DNA of 32,293 nt from Desulfobacteraceae bacterium (lineage in GTDB: Bacteria; Desulfobacterota; DSM-4660; Desulfatiglandales; Desulfatiglandaceae), in assembly GCA_016844935.1 (NCBI GenBank), contig JAERTK010000101.1:24001-56293 (forward strand), in the 5' to 3' direction. This document shows positions 16,570 to 25,114 of the stretch, piece by piece. The position numbers and the translations under genes were made by a program. Positions within the stretch are counted from its first letter, which is position 1. Each line of letters begins with the position of its first letter. A model generated the notes under the pieces. The model had not been told where the DNA came from, did no database searches, and saw only the letters and a list, made by a program, of their open reading frames with translations.

Positions 16570-19548
16570 ATGAAAGGGCTAATGGGGTTGCTCAATTCCG
16601 GCCATCGACTTCGGTTTGTGATCAGACATCCGTACCTGGTCCTGTCCCTGGTTTTGTTGGTGACCCTTGTTTTCGCTACAAGACTCCCGGATCTTCGGTT
16701 TCAGACGTCCATATACGATCTGGCCATCGAAGACCTTCCGGAAAGCGTCTACTACCGTCAGTTCAAAAAGGTGTTCGGCAACGAAGAAATGATCCTGGTG
16801 GCGGCAAGGGTGGAGAACGTCTTTGCTCCTGAAACATTTGCGCGCCTGGGGGCCATTGGAGACGCAATTGCAAAGATTCCGGGTGTGAAGCGGGTTTTGA
16901 GCCTGCCGAGCATCAAAGGGGATATGGACCTCACTGCTCGCTGGACCCCGGATGAATTTGAAAAAATCATCACGCCCATTGAACTTTTCAAACGGAATTT
17001 CCTCTCAGAAGACGGGAAAACCACCGTCCTGTCCGTCATCCTGGATGATGTGAGGGACAAAACACCCATTATCGAGGCCATTGATCAGGTCCTGGACGGG
17101 GAAAATGGGACGCTTTTACTCTACCAGATCGGTATGCCCCTGGTGTCCCGGGCGCTTGCCGCCTATACCGAGAGTGATTTTCTGCAACTGCCGCCCGCCA
17201 CTTTCGCAATCATGGCCCTGGTGCTTCTTTTGCTTTTCAGGGATGTGCGGTCCGTATTGATCCCCACCGGTTCGGTTCTGGTAGCCCTTCTCTGGACCTT
17301 CGGCACCATGGCCTGGACCGGCACCCCTTTGTCGCTTCTGACCATGATCGTACCCATTTTTATCATAGCCGTGGGTACGGCCTACTGCATGTACATCCTT
17401 TCCGCTTACAGAAGTGAGGCGGAAGTTGCGGATTCTTCAAAAGAAGCCGTTTATGCCACCTTTATCCATGTGCGGTTTCCCACGGTTCTGGCAGTGGTCA
17501 CCACCATCATCGGCTTGGGTTCCCTCATGCTGAACCAGATAAACAGCATTCGCGTCTTCGCCGCTTTTTCATGCCTGGGGCTTTTGAGTCTGCTGTTGAT
17601 GATGCTTTACGCTGTTCCGGCCGTCCTGGCCGTTCTGCCGCTGACCAAGCGGCTAAAATCCCCCAGTCGCGCCGGGGGTCTCGTGAACCCATTCCTGAAA
17701 AAGATCATTTATCTCAATATCAAGCGCCGAAAATGGGTTCTGGCGGCGGTTTTGATGGTGAGCTTGATTGCCGTTTCGGGTATTGCCAGAATCCATGTGG
17801 AAACCAACCCCGTGGGGTTCTTCAAAAAAAATACCCCCATCAGTCGCCATTTCGAAGATATCTCAAAACAGACGTCCGGGAGTTTTCCGGTCAATGTGGT
17901 GTTAAATGCCCGCACCGATGGATATTTTGAGGACCCTGCTCACCTGGGGCAGATCGCGGAAATTCAGGATTTTTTAAACAGTCTCGATGGCGTGGACAAA
18001 ACCGTGTCCCTGGCGGATTTTCTGAAGCTGGTGAATTATGCCACCAACCAGTATCAGAAAACCGCTTATGCCCTTCCCGAAGAACCCTTTGAGGTTCGCA
18101 TGCTTGTGAACAGTTACAAGACCATGCTGGGGCAGGAGATGTTTCGCCGGTTCATGGATCCGGACATGAAACAGGCCAATATCCTGCTCCGAACCCATAT
18201 CGCCGGTTCACAGGATTTTCTGGCGCTAAAGCAAAAGATCAGCCATTACATTATGGAGAAATTCCAAGACCATTTTGATGTCCACGTGACCGGCTTCGGG
18301 ATCGTCATCTCCCAGAGCAGCCAACTGCTCACGGAAGGGCTGGTGAAAAGCCTGTCCCTGACCCTGGTGCTGATTATTGCCGCCATGAGCCTGCTGTTTC
18401 TTTCGGCCAAGGTGGGTTTTATGGCCATCGTGCCCAACCTGTTCCCCATTGTGGTCAGTTTCGGCCTCATGGGCTGGCTGGGGATCGAACTTTCCGTAGC
18501 CACCAGCCTCATTGCCAGCATCGCCATCGGCCTGGCAGTGGATGATACCATCCACTATCTGGTGCGCTACAACCATGAATTCAAGAAAGACCTGGACAAG
18601 GACCGGGCTCTTAAAGACACGATTTACGGGGTGGGAAGACCGATCATCTTTACCACGCTCGCCATTAGCCTGGGGTTTTCCATCCTGATTTTTTCCCATT
18701 TCAAGCCCACGGCGGTTTTCGGTCTTCTCATGGTGGTCACCATGGTGGCATCCCTGGGGGGCGCCCTGCTTATCCTCCCTTCGGTCATGCTCCATGTGGA
18801 ACTGGTGACCGCCTGGGATCTTTTGCGACTCATGCCCACCATGGGCGGCATCTCCCCGGGGGTTGCCCACGAGTTGAACCAGCCGCTCAATGCCATCAAG
18901 GTGGGGAGTGAGTTTTTGAAGATGATGGCCCAAAAGAAACAGAGGGTTCCGGACGACCGCATGCTGCAGGTGGCAGATGAGATCAGCGGTCAGGTTGACC
19001 GGGCATCCGTTATCATCCGGCGTCTCACGGAACTGGAGGAAAAACGGGGATTTCAGAAGGAAACGGTTCAACTAAACGATGTAATTCAAAAAACCCTCGC
19101 CATCATTGAGCAACAGTTGTTGTTGGATAATATACAGGTCACCCTGGATCTCAAGCCGGATCTGCCGCCGGTTTTCGGTCAGGCGAACCGCCTGGAGCAG
19201 GTCATGTACAACCTTTTATCCAATGCGGCGGATGCCATTGATGCCGTTAAAGATGATGGCCGGGGCATCAAGGGACGTCTCATTGTGATCCGGTCCTTTA
19301 CGGAACAGAAGCGGGTCATGGTTTCCGTATCTGACACGGGTATCGGCGTTCCGGCTGAATTGCGGGAGCGGATTTTCGAACCCTTTTTTACTGGAAAGGA
19401 AGCGGGAAAAGGGGCGGGCCTGGGGCTGTGTATCAGCCGGGAGGTGGTGAAAAACCACGGGGGCCGGATCCAGGTAAAAGCCTCGGAAATGCGCGGCAGC
19501 ACATTTGTTTTGAGTTTTCCAAAGGCACGGGAAACAGGGGAGATATAG
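16570..19548 (+). CDS. RND/MMPL-family permease fused to a C-terminal histidine kinase core
   Basis: A single uninterrupted 992-residue frame joins two complete modules. Residues 1-741 form an MMPL-type RND permease. Helix 1 lies near residues 17-37, then a periplasmic loop to about 205, five helices, helix 7 near 390-410, a second large loop, and five more helices. SIAIGLAVDDTIHYLVRYNH, with Asp658 and Asp659, is the RND proton-relay-type motif. Only about 25 residues after the last helix comes a histidine kinase core with His767 in [15 protein letters not shown] box NRLEQVMYNLLSNAADAI, G1 DTGIGVPA and FEPFFTGKEAGKGAGLGL. There is no PAS, HAMP or other linker domain, so movement of the permease could act directly on the kinase helices. 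The gene starts 15 bases after the receiver. I infer either a transporter that senses its own flux or a sensor that has co-opted a transporter. The fusion is not due to a frame error that I can see. Confidence 0.92.
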   Translation: MKGLMGLLNSGHRLRFVIRHPYLVLSLVLLVTLVFATRLPDLRFQTSIYDLAIEDLPESVYYRQFKKVFGNEEMILVAARVENVFAPETFARLGAIGDAIAKIPGVKRVLSLPSIKGDMDLTARWTPDEFEKIITPIELFKRNFLSEDGKTTVLSVILDDVRDKTPIIEAIDQVLDGENGTLLLYQIGMPLVSRALAAYTESDFLQLPPATFAIMALVLLLLFRDVRSVLIPTGSVLVALLWTFGTMAWTGTPLSLLTMIVPIFIIAVGTAYCMYILSAYRSEAEVADSSKEAVYATFIHVRFPTVLAVVTTIIGLGSLMLNQINSIRVFAAFSCLGLLSLLLMMLYAVPAVLAVLPLTKRLKSPSRAGGLVNPFLKKIIYLNIKRRKWVLAAVLMVSLIAVSGIARIHVETNPVGFFKKNTPISRHFEDISKQTSGSFPVNVVLNARTDGYFEDPAHLGQIAEIQDFLNSLDGVDKTVSLADFLKLVNYATNQYQKTAYALPEEPFEVRMLVNSYKTMLGQEMFRRFMDPDMKQANILLRTHIAGSQDFLALKQKISHYIMEKFQDHFDVHVTGFGIVISQSSQLLTEGLVKSLSLTLVLIIAAMSLLFLSAKVGFMAIVPNLFPIVVSFGLMGWLGIELSVATSLIASIAIGLAVDDTIHYLVRYNHEFKKDLDKDRALKDTIYGVGRPIIFTTLAISLGFSILIFSHFKPTAVFGLLMVVTMVASLGGALLILPSVMLHVELVTAWDLLRLMPTMGGISPGVAHELNQPLNAIKVGSEFLKMMAQKKQRVPDDRMLQVADEISGQVDRASVIIRRLTELEEKRGFQKETVQLNDVIQKTLAIIEQQLLLDNIQVTLDLKPDLPPVFGQANRLEQVMYNLLSNAADAIDAVKDDGRGIKGRLIVIRSFTEQKRVMVSVSDTGIGVPAELRERIFEPFFTGKEAGKGAGLGLCISREVVKNHGGRIQVKASEMRGSTFVLSFPKARETGEI

Positions 19549-19629
19549 TTGCGCCCGAGTGATCGAAAAAACCGGTTGTGATCTGCATCCTGCCCCCACC
19601 GGGGATATGGGATGATGAGATTCAGGAAC

Positions 19630-19657
19630 TTGAAAATGATGGGGCGCGGGATATACA
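19630..19657 (+). promoter_or_regulatory. putative promoter of the glycosyltransferase gene
   Basis: TTGAAA at 19630-19635 and TATACA at 19652-19657 are 16 bases apart, within the 172-base gap between the permease-kinase gene and the glycosyltransferase. An AGGAGA at 19699-19704 precedes ATG 19721, but at about 16 bases it is further away than usual. No other gene or RNA was recognised in this gap. Confidence 0.4.
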
Positions 19658-19720
19658 CCAAAGGCAAGATCTAAACAATTTTAACACGAAGCCAAATCAG
19701 GAGAATCAAAGCTAATTACC

Positions 19721-22480
19721 ATGTTTAAAAACGTCGTTCAAATTGGAACTTATTATCGAAAGGGCGGCGCGGCTCGTGCAATGCAACGCCTTCATAGGGG
19801 TTTAATTGAATCTGGATATGCCAGTCGGATTGTTTCTCGTGAAAGACCGGCGGCTGACTCAATTATTAGCATAAAACCTGTGGATACTGAAAGGGATGGA
19901 AAGGAGCATTTCCTAAGCTCGGTAATTCAACGGTTTTATATCGATTCGAATCGTACATCGTTGAGCAATACACTTTTCACATTCTATCAACCCGGCCTGG
20001 ACTTAACCTGCCTCGAAATTGTTCGTTCAGCTGACATCATTCATCTCCACTGGATAATTGATGAAGTGACGCCGCAGATGGTCAAACAGTTAATTGCGTT
20101 GAAGAAACCGATTGTCTGGACTCTTCATGACCAGTGGGCATTTACAGGGGGGTGCCACTATTCCGCCGGTTGTATGGAATATTGTTCAGATTGTGAATGC
20201 TGTCCCCAGCTTGATCGAGATCCTTTGAAAATAACAGAAACATTGTTGAAAGACAAAAAAGAGCTTTTCGATAACCCTTTATTGACCATCGTCGCGCCCA
20301 GTCGGTGGATGGCCGATTGTGCTGCCAAGAGTGCGGTTTTCAGAAATCACCGCATTGAAGTCATTCCAAACGGCATCGACACATCAGCGTTTTCTCCCAT
20401 GCCCAAAGCGTATGCAAAGAAATCGTTTGGAATAAGTGAGCGTAGCAAAGCCATTCTTTTTTGCGCTTTTGATGGTGATGAGAAAAGAAAGGGATTTTCA
20501 GATTTTGCAGCTGCCATCGAGTATGCCATGTCAAATCCCAAACTTAGAAGCAAGTTTGAAAAATCAGAATTTGAGCTGCTTTTCTTAGGGGAGAAGCATC
20601 AAAGGGTTGATCGGATCAAACTGCCCGTCAAGAACCTTGGGCTTTTTCATTCGGAAGCAAAGGTGGCCATGGCATATGCTGCCGCAGACCTCTTTGTGCT
20701 ACCTTCTTTGGAAGAGAACTTTCCCAATACCATGCTTGAAGCGATGAGCTGTGGTACCCCGGTAATTGCTTATTCAACAGGCGGTATACCCGAGGCGATT
20801 ATTGATGGGGACAACGGTTTTATTGTTCCAACAGGCGATTACAGAAAGTTAAGTGATGCTATTTGCTCTCTTATAACGAACGAAGAACTCTTAACACATT
20901 TGGGTGGGCGCGCACGTGAGAGAGTTTTGCAGGAATTTACCATAGGTGCGCAGGCCAATAAACATTCTCGCCTATATGAGGAACTTCTCGGACATAAAAG
21001 AAAAAAGCCCAAAAAACCCAGTACTAATATAAATGGTGCCGTACCATTTGAGAACATCACTCACAATGGAAATGTTCATGCCGAAACCGTTACATCCATA
21101 GGCTCCCGATCCGATCTTATATTTGACGCCGTTTTACTGAATTCACTTGGCGCACTGGATTATAGTCGGAACCATTTAATTAAGGAAGGTTTAGAGAAAG
21201 AATCTGAGATCCGGAATCTTAAGGAAGCCGCGGATGACCGGCTCCGAATTTTGACGGAAATTTCTGGGAAATTTGACAAAGAGCGCGAATCTCTGGTGCA
21301 GACGTTAGAAGAGCAAAAAGTTCACACAAATAATTTGAAGCAGAAAATCAGCTCACTGAACGAAAAAGTTAAGATCAAGGAATTGATGGTTCAGAACCTT
21401 TTGCAAGTTGCCGATGAACGACGTATGTCGTTTGAGCAAGAGCGCGCGTCTCTAATGCATATTGCCGGAGAAAGACATGCACATATTGAAGATTTGAGAT
21501 CAAAAGGGATTTTATTAGCTTCCCTGACCCAAGAAATATCTTCCCTGACCGAAAAAACGAAAGAACGCTTCCAAAATTGGAATAAATATGACTATTTCAA
21601 AACATTTCTTGATCCTCGTTTGGGAATTCTTAAACAGTATCCACCAAGAAAACTTAAAATACCCAAGAAATATTACCAAACCAAGTGGCATAAGCAATAT
21701 CCCTCCATCAGTATGGTAACGCCAACCCTGAATCAGGGTCTTTTCATTGAAAGAACCGTTCAAAGCATTTTAAAGCAGAATTATCCACACTTGGACTATC
21801 GCATAGTTGATGGTGGTTCGAAAGACGGTACCCTAAACATACTGAGGTCTTTTGACAAGTCTTCGATTTCTTGGTGCTCGGAGAAAGACAGGGGCCAGGC
21901 GAATGCCATTAATAAAGGATTTCGAAATACAAAAGGCGATATAATGGCATACCTCAATTCTGATGATATGCTTTTGCCGGGCAGTCTTCATTATGTAGCA
22001 GGATTCTTTTTCAACAATCCTGGAATAGATGTCATTTACGGGCATCGGATAGTAATTGACGAAAACGATTTTGAAATCGGCAGATGGGTAATGCCAAGGC
22101 ATGATAACGAAGTTTTAAATTGGGTAGATTTTATTCCTCAAGAAACACTTTTCTGGCGCAGAAGGATATGGGAAAAAGCAGGCGGTTATATTGATGAAAA
22201 TTACGACTTCGCACTTGATTGGGAGTTGATTTTGCGTTTTCGGGATGCAGGCGCAAGGTTCAAACGGGTGCCGCGCTTTTTAGGTAAATTTAGATATCAT
22301 TCGCAACAGAAAACTTCAAAAGAAATCGCAAATAGGGGTGAAATTGAGATGCAGCAATTGAGAAAAAGACATATCGGCCATCGGGCCGATTATGAGGAAA
22401 TTAATGAAAACATTCGTTCGTATATGAATGCCCATAAACTTCTAACCAAATTGCATCGCATTGGAATTCTGAGCCATTAA
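19721..22480 (+). CDS. two-domain glycosyltransferase: GT4 - coiled coil - GT2
   Basis: This 919-residue cytoplasmic enzyme holds two glycosyltransferases, as in surface polysaccharide synthesis. Residues 1-410 are GT4-like. GGAARAMQRLHRGL is the N-terminal loop, and WTLHDQWAFTGGCHYSAGC with nearby CSDCECCPQL is the Cys-rich motif of colanic-acid-type GT4 enzymes. The EX7E pair is Glu332/Glu340 in EENFPNTMLEAMSCGTPVI. Residues about 470-625 are charged and heptad-like, suggesting a coiled coil. Residues about 655-919 are a GT2 domain: MVTPTLNQGLFIERTV, Asp697 in VDGGSKDGT, NSDD at 746-749 for metal/nucleotide binding, and DWELILRF. Base composition is clearly more AT-rich than the flanking operons, with different codon use, suggesting acquisition by transfer. 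Its neighbours are not polysaccharide genes. Confidence 0.88.
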   Translation: MFKNVVQIGTYYRKGGAARAMQRLHRGLIESGYASRIVSRERPAADSIISIKPVDTERDGKEHFLSSVIQRFYIDSNRTSLSNTLFTFYQPGLDLTCLEIVRSADIIHLHWIIDEVTPQMVKQLIALKKPIVWTLHDQWAFTGGCHYSAGCMEYCSDCECCPQLDRDPLKITETLLKDKKELFDNPLLTIVAPSRWMADCAAKSAVFRNHRIEVIPNGIDTSAFSPMPKAYAKKSFGISERSKAILFCAFDGDEKRKGFSDFAAAIEYAMSNPKLRSKFEKSEFELLFLGEKHQRVDRIKLPVKNLGLFHSEAKVAMAYAAADLFVLPSLEENFPNTMLEAMSCGTPVIAYSTGGIPEAIIDGDNGFIVPTGDYRKLSDAICSLITNEELLTHLGGRARERVLQEFTIGAQANKHSRLYEELLGHKRKKPKKPSTNINGAVPFENITHNGNVHAETVTSIGSRSDLIFDAVLLNSLGALDYSRNHLIKEGLEKESEIRNLKEAADDRLRILTEISGKFDKERESLVQTLEEQKVHTNNLKQKISSLNEKVKIKELMVQNLLQVADERRMSFEQERASLMHIAGERHAHIEDLRSKGILLASLTQEISSLTEKTKERFQNWNKYDYFKTFLDPRLGILKQYPPRKLKIPKKYYQTKWHKQYPSISMVTPTLNQGLFIERTVQSILKQNYPHLDYRIVDGGSKDGTLNILRSFDKSSISWCSEKDRGQANAINKGFRNTKGDIMAYLNSDDMLLPGSLHYVAGFFFNNPGIDVIYGHRIVIDENDFEIGRWVMPRHDNEVLNWVDFIPQETLFWRRRIWEKAGGYIDENYDFALDWELILRFRDAGARFKRVPRFLGKFRYHSQQKTSKEIANRGEIEMQQLRKRHIGHRADYEEINENIRSYMNAHKLLTKLHRIGILSH

Positions 22481-22508
22481 GTTTGTGAGGTCAATATTCA
22501 AGATTGAA

Positions 22509-22535
22509 CCCGGAAGGTCTTTCATTCCTTCGGGG
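22509..22535 (+). terminator. weak hairpin after the glycosyltransferase gene
   Basis: CCCGGAAGG (22509-22517) and CCTTCGGGG (22527-22535) form a nine-base stem with one mismatch and a nine-base loop, followed by ATCTTTAAA. The T tract is poor, so this is at best a weak terminator. The remaining sequence to 22654 holds the ribosome binding site of the next gene and no other recognised feature. Confidence 0.3.
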
Positions 22536-22654
22536 ATCTTTAAATGCTCCTTTCATTTTGGATGGGAGAATGTTACATTTCCGCTGCAGGTTGTGGGTCA
22601 TTAACCCTATAGAAGAGGAAGGACAGGAAAACTTTTTCAGGAGGATTCGGGAGT

Positions 22655-23956
22655 ATGGATTCTGCCCAAATGAAATTCCCCGGTCGATCATCGTTGGAAT
22701 TGCCGAAAATGAGGATGGTGCGTCAAAGTGCCGACATTCCACCGGCGGTGGATGTTCTGAAGGAAATAGACCGGGAATGGAATCGGACTAAGGAAAAGTT
22801 GTCCATTGCGCCCGGGGCCAGCGTTGCCATTTGCGTGGGGAGTCGGGGTATTGCCAACCTGGCACCGGCGGTGGCGGCGGTGGCGGCCTGGTTAAAAAGT
22901 GCAGGATGTGCGCCTTTTGTGACCCCGGCCATGGGGTCCCATGGGGGGGCTACACCGGAAGGCCAGATGGAGGTGTTGCGTGCCCGGGGCATTTCAGAAG
23001 ATACCATAGGGGTGCCGGTGCGTGCCACCATGGACGTGGTGCCCATGGGGGAAGCGGACGGCATCCCCCTGTTTCTGGACCGGTTGGCCCATGAAGCGGA
23101 CGGCATTGTATTGATCAACCGCATCAAACCCCATACCAACTTCATCGGTCCCACCGAAAGCGGCCTCATTAAGATGATGGCCATTGGACTGGGGAATCAG
23201 ATGGGTGCCGAGCATTACCACCGCCTTTCCGTGGTGCGAAGCCAGTATGAGATCATCAGCACCGCCGGAAAGGAACTGATTCGGAAAAGTCCGGTGCTGT
23301 TCGGCGTGGGTCTTTTTGAAAACCAGCGCCATGAGACGGCCGCCATCAGGATGGCCCTGGCCCATGAAATAGAATCCGTTGAAGCCGATCTCTTAAAAAC
23401 CGCCCGAAAATGCCTGGCCACACTCCCCCTCGATGAAATCGACCTCTTGATTATCGACGAGATGGGTAAAGAGATCAGCGGGGAAGGGATCGATCCCAAT
23501 GTGGTGGGGCGCGACGTGATTGCCTATGGGGCCCAGCGTCCACTGCCCAGAATTACCCGCATCTTCGTTCGGGATCTGACCGAGGCCAGCGAAGGGAGTG
23601 CCGTGGGCATTGCACAGGCGGATTTCACCACCCGGCGTTTGGTGGACAAGATGGATTTTCATGCCACCGCCATCAATTGCCTCACCGCCTGCGCACCTGA
23701 AGCGGGGAAGATTCCCCTGGCCTACGAAAGCGACCATGAAGCCATTAAAAGCGCACTGATGACCCTCCGGCCCTCGGAAACCGCGGATTTGCGCATTGTG
23801 CAGATCAAAAACACCATGGCACTCATGACTTTACTGGCCTCCACGGCCTGTTTGTCGGAATTGAAGGAAAAGCCTGGGATATCCGTTGACCCCGATGACA
23901 TAACGCTGACATTTGATGGTGATGGCAACCTGATTCCCAGGAATTTGGGGGAGTGA
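22655..23956 (+). CDS. LarA-like protein (lactate racemase N-terminal domain family, DUF2088)
   Basis: This is a 433-residue member of the LarA superfamily, nickel-pincer-cofactor racemases and epimerases of alpha-hydroxy acids. Recognisable motifs are VAICVGSRGIANL, FVTPAMGSHGGATPEGQ, then INRIKPHTNFIGP and ESGLIKMMAIGLGNQ. By family analogy, the histidines in SHGG and KPHT and the lysine in GLIKM occupy the regions of the catalytic His residues and the cofactor-bearing Lys. AGGAGG (22639-22644) precedes ATG 22655. No cofactor-assembly genes (LarB, LarC, LarE) lie in the window. The next gene, a radical SAM protein, starts two bases after the stop, so it appears to head the biosynthetic operon. 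The substrate is unknown; it may act on an intermediate of that pathway rather than on lactate. Confidence 0.8.
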   Translation: MDSAQMKFPGRSSLELPKMRMVRQSADIPPAVDVLKEIDREWNRTKEKLSIAPGASVAICVGSRGIANLAPAVAAVAAWLKSAGCAPFVTPAMGSHGGATPEGQMEVLRARGISEDTIGVPVRATMDVVPMGEADGIPLFLDRLAHEADGIVLINRIKPHTNFIGPTESGLIKMMAIGLGNQMGAEHYHRLSVVRSQYEIISTAGKELIRKSPVLFGVGLFENQRHETAAIRMALAHEIESVEADLLKTARKCLATLPLDEIDLLIIDEMGKEISGEGIDPNVVGRDVIAYGAQRPLPRITRIFVRDLTEASEGSAVGIAQADFTTRRLVDKMDFHATAINCLTACAPEAGKIPLAYESDHEAIKSALMTLRPSETADLRIVQIKNTMALMTLLASTACLSELKEKPGISVDPDDITLTFDGDGNLIPRNLGE

Positions 23957-23958
23957 AC

Positions 23959-25029
23959 ATGAAGGAAATGCCGAAGAAGACCGGCCATCGGTTCAAAGAC
24001 CTTCTTCTGGATCCCGAAACAAACCGGCGGTGGGAAAGGGTCCGTCGCTTTTTTTTCCTGCGGGAATCCACCTACGACATGACCCATCGCTGCAACATAC
24101 AATGCGACGGCTGTTATTATTACGAGGGGGAGAAGCAGTTCGCCCGTGAGAACCGGGACCCTGATCAATGGCGGCAGCTCATGGAAACGGAAAAAAAGCG
24201 CGGTATCACCTATGTGGTGCTGGCCGGCGCCGAACCGTCCCTGGTTCCGGATCTTTGTAAAGTGTGCTACGGGGAAATTCCCCTGGGCGCCATTGCATCC
24301 AACGGGTTGCGGAAGATTCCTGAGGCTGTGGGGTATAAAATCCATATTTCCGTGTGGGGAAATGATGAGACCAGCGCGCGGATTCGTCACCGGAAGGGGA
24401 TGCTGGAACAGCAGATCATTAATTACAGGGGGGACGAAAGAGCGGTCTTTGTCTACACTTTCACCCGCGACAATGTCCATGATGCCCGGTCGGTGGTGGA
24501 TATGATCGCAGGTGCGGGCTGCAAGGTCACTTTCAACATGTTTTCCGCGCCTGTGGGTTATGAAGGTCCCCTTCGCCATACGGAATTATCACTGAAGCAG
24601 GTTCGGGAAGAAATGATGACGCTTCTTCTTAAATATCCCCATGCGGTCCTCTTTTCGCCCTATAACGTTGTGGCCCATACCCACCCTTTGAGTCTCAATG
24701 ACCTCTACGCCTGCCCTTACCCCAGGATGAACCCTTCAAAAGCCCAGGGGTTGGGACGGTCCTTCAGGCAGTACCGCACGGATCTCACCTGGAACCGCGC
24801 GGCCGCCTGCTGTGTTCCGGATACGGATTGCCCTGACTGCCGGCATTATGCCGCCGGGAGCGCCATTGTAACGGCGAAGCTGTTCCGTCACGGGACTGAT
24901 CCCGACACTTTCAGATCCTGGCTCGATTATGTGGATACCTATCTTTCGGTGTGGGTGATGGGGTATGAGAAGGGTGAAAATCTGTGTGATGAGCTTGTGG
25001 CACCGCCGGGATTCGGGCTTTGGGATTAA
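23959..25029 (+). CDS. radical SAM protein 1
   Basis: This 356-residue protein has the radical SAM [4Fe-4S] signature CNIQCDGC (Cys45, Cys49, Cys52) within STYDMTHRCNIQCDGCYYY. AGAEPSL stands at the GGEP position that contacts SAM. A C-terminal Cys cluster (Cys284, Cys285, Cys291, Cys294; pattern CC-x5-CxxC) could bind a second cluster, as in SPASM-like proteins. ATG 23959 follows a GGGGGAG stretch and lies two bases after the upstream stop; a GTG at 23953 is less likely. It is a clear paralogue of the radical SAM protein at 25115: both share the same layout, including SVWG/SLWG and the C-terminal Cys cluster. The general architecture recalls HpnH-type lipid-modifying radical SAM enzymes, but the reaction is unknown. 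Confidence 0.88.
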   Translation: MKEMPKKTGHRFKDLLLDPETNRRWERVRRFFFLRESTYDMTHRCNIQCDGCYYYEGEKQFARENRDPDQWRQLMETEKKRGITYVVLAGAEPSLVPDLCKVCYGEIPLGAIASNGLRKIPEAVGYKIHISVWGNDETSARIRHRKGMLEQQIINYRGDERAVFVYTFTRDNVHDARSVVDMIAGAGCKVTFNMFSAPVGYEGPLRHTELSLKQVREEMMTLLLKYPHAVLFSPYNVVAHTHPLSLNDLYACPYPRMNPSKAQGLGRSFRQYRTDLTWNRAAACCVPDTDCPDCRHYAAGSAIVTAKLFRHGTDPDTFRSWLDYVDTYLSVWVMGYEKGENLCDELVAPPGFGLWD

Positions 25030-25090
25030 GGTATACGGTTTAAGGTGTAAGGTTTGATGCCTTATACCTTACTCCTGAGACCTTACACCT
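25027..25090. repeat. inverted-repeat array between the radical SAM genes
   Basis: Four related units occupy this gap. TAAGGTATACGG (25027-25038, overlapping the stop codon) and TAAGGTGTAAGG (25041-25052) point one way. CCTTATACCTTA (25060-25071) and CCTTACACCT (25081-25090) point the other. 25041-25052 can pair with 25060-25071 as a 12-pair stem with one G-U and a 7-base loop, or, for ten bases exactly, with 25081-25090. The two foldings exclude each other. It may be a repetitive extragenic element or an attenuator. Confidence 0.7.
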
Positions 25091-25114
25091 ATTCAAAAAA
25101 GGAGTCTCTTTTAA

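Noticed and set aside
18226..19071. Minus-strand open frame opposite the permease-kinase junction
   Set aside because: The plus strand carries RND helices and kinase boxes throughout this stretch; the minus translation is low-complexity and unrecognisable.
16570..19548. Permease and kinase as two genes joined by a sequencing error
   Set aside because: The frame is continuous, no ribosome binding site or convincing start precedes the kinase part, and the junction falls where a DHp helix could naturally follow the last membrane helix.
19612..19674. Twenty-codon plus-strand frame in the gap before the glycosyltransferase
   Set aside because: No ribosome binding site or recognisable feature, and it overlaps the candidate promoter.
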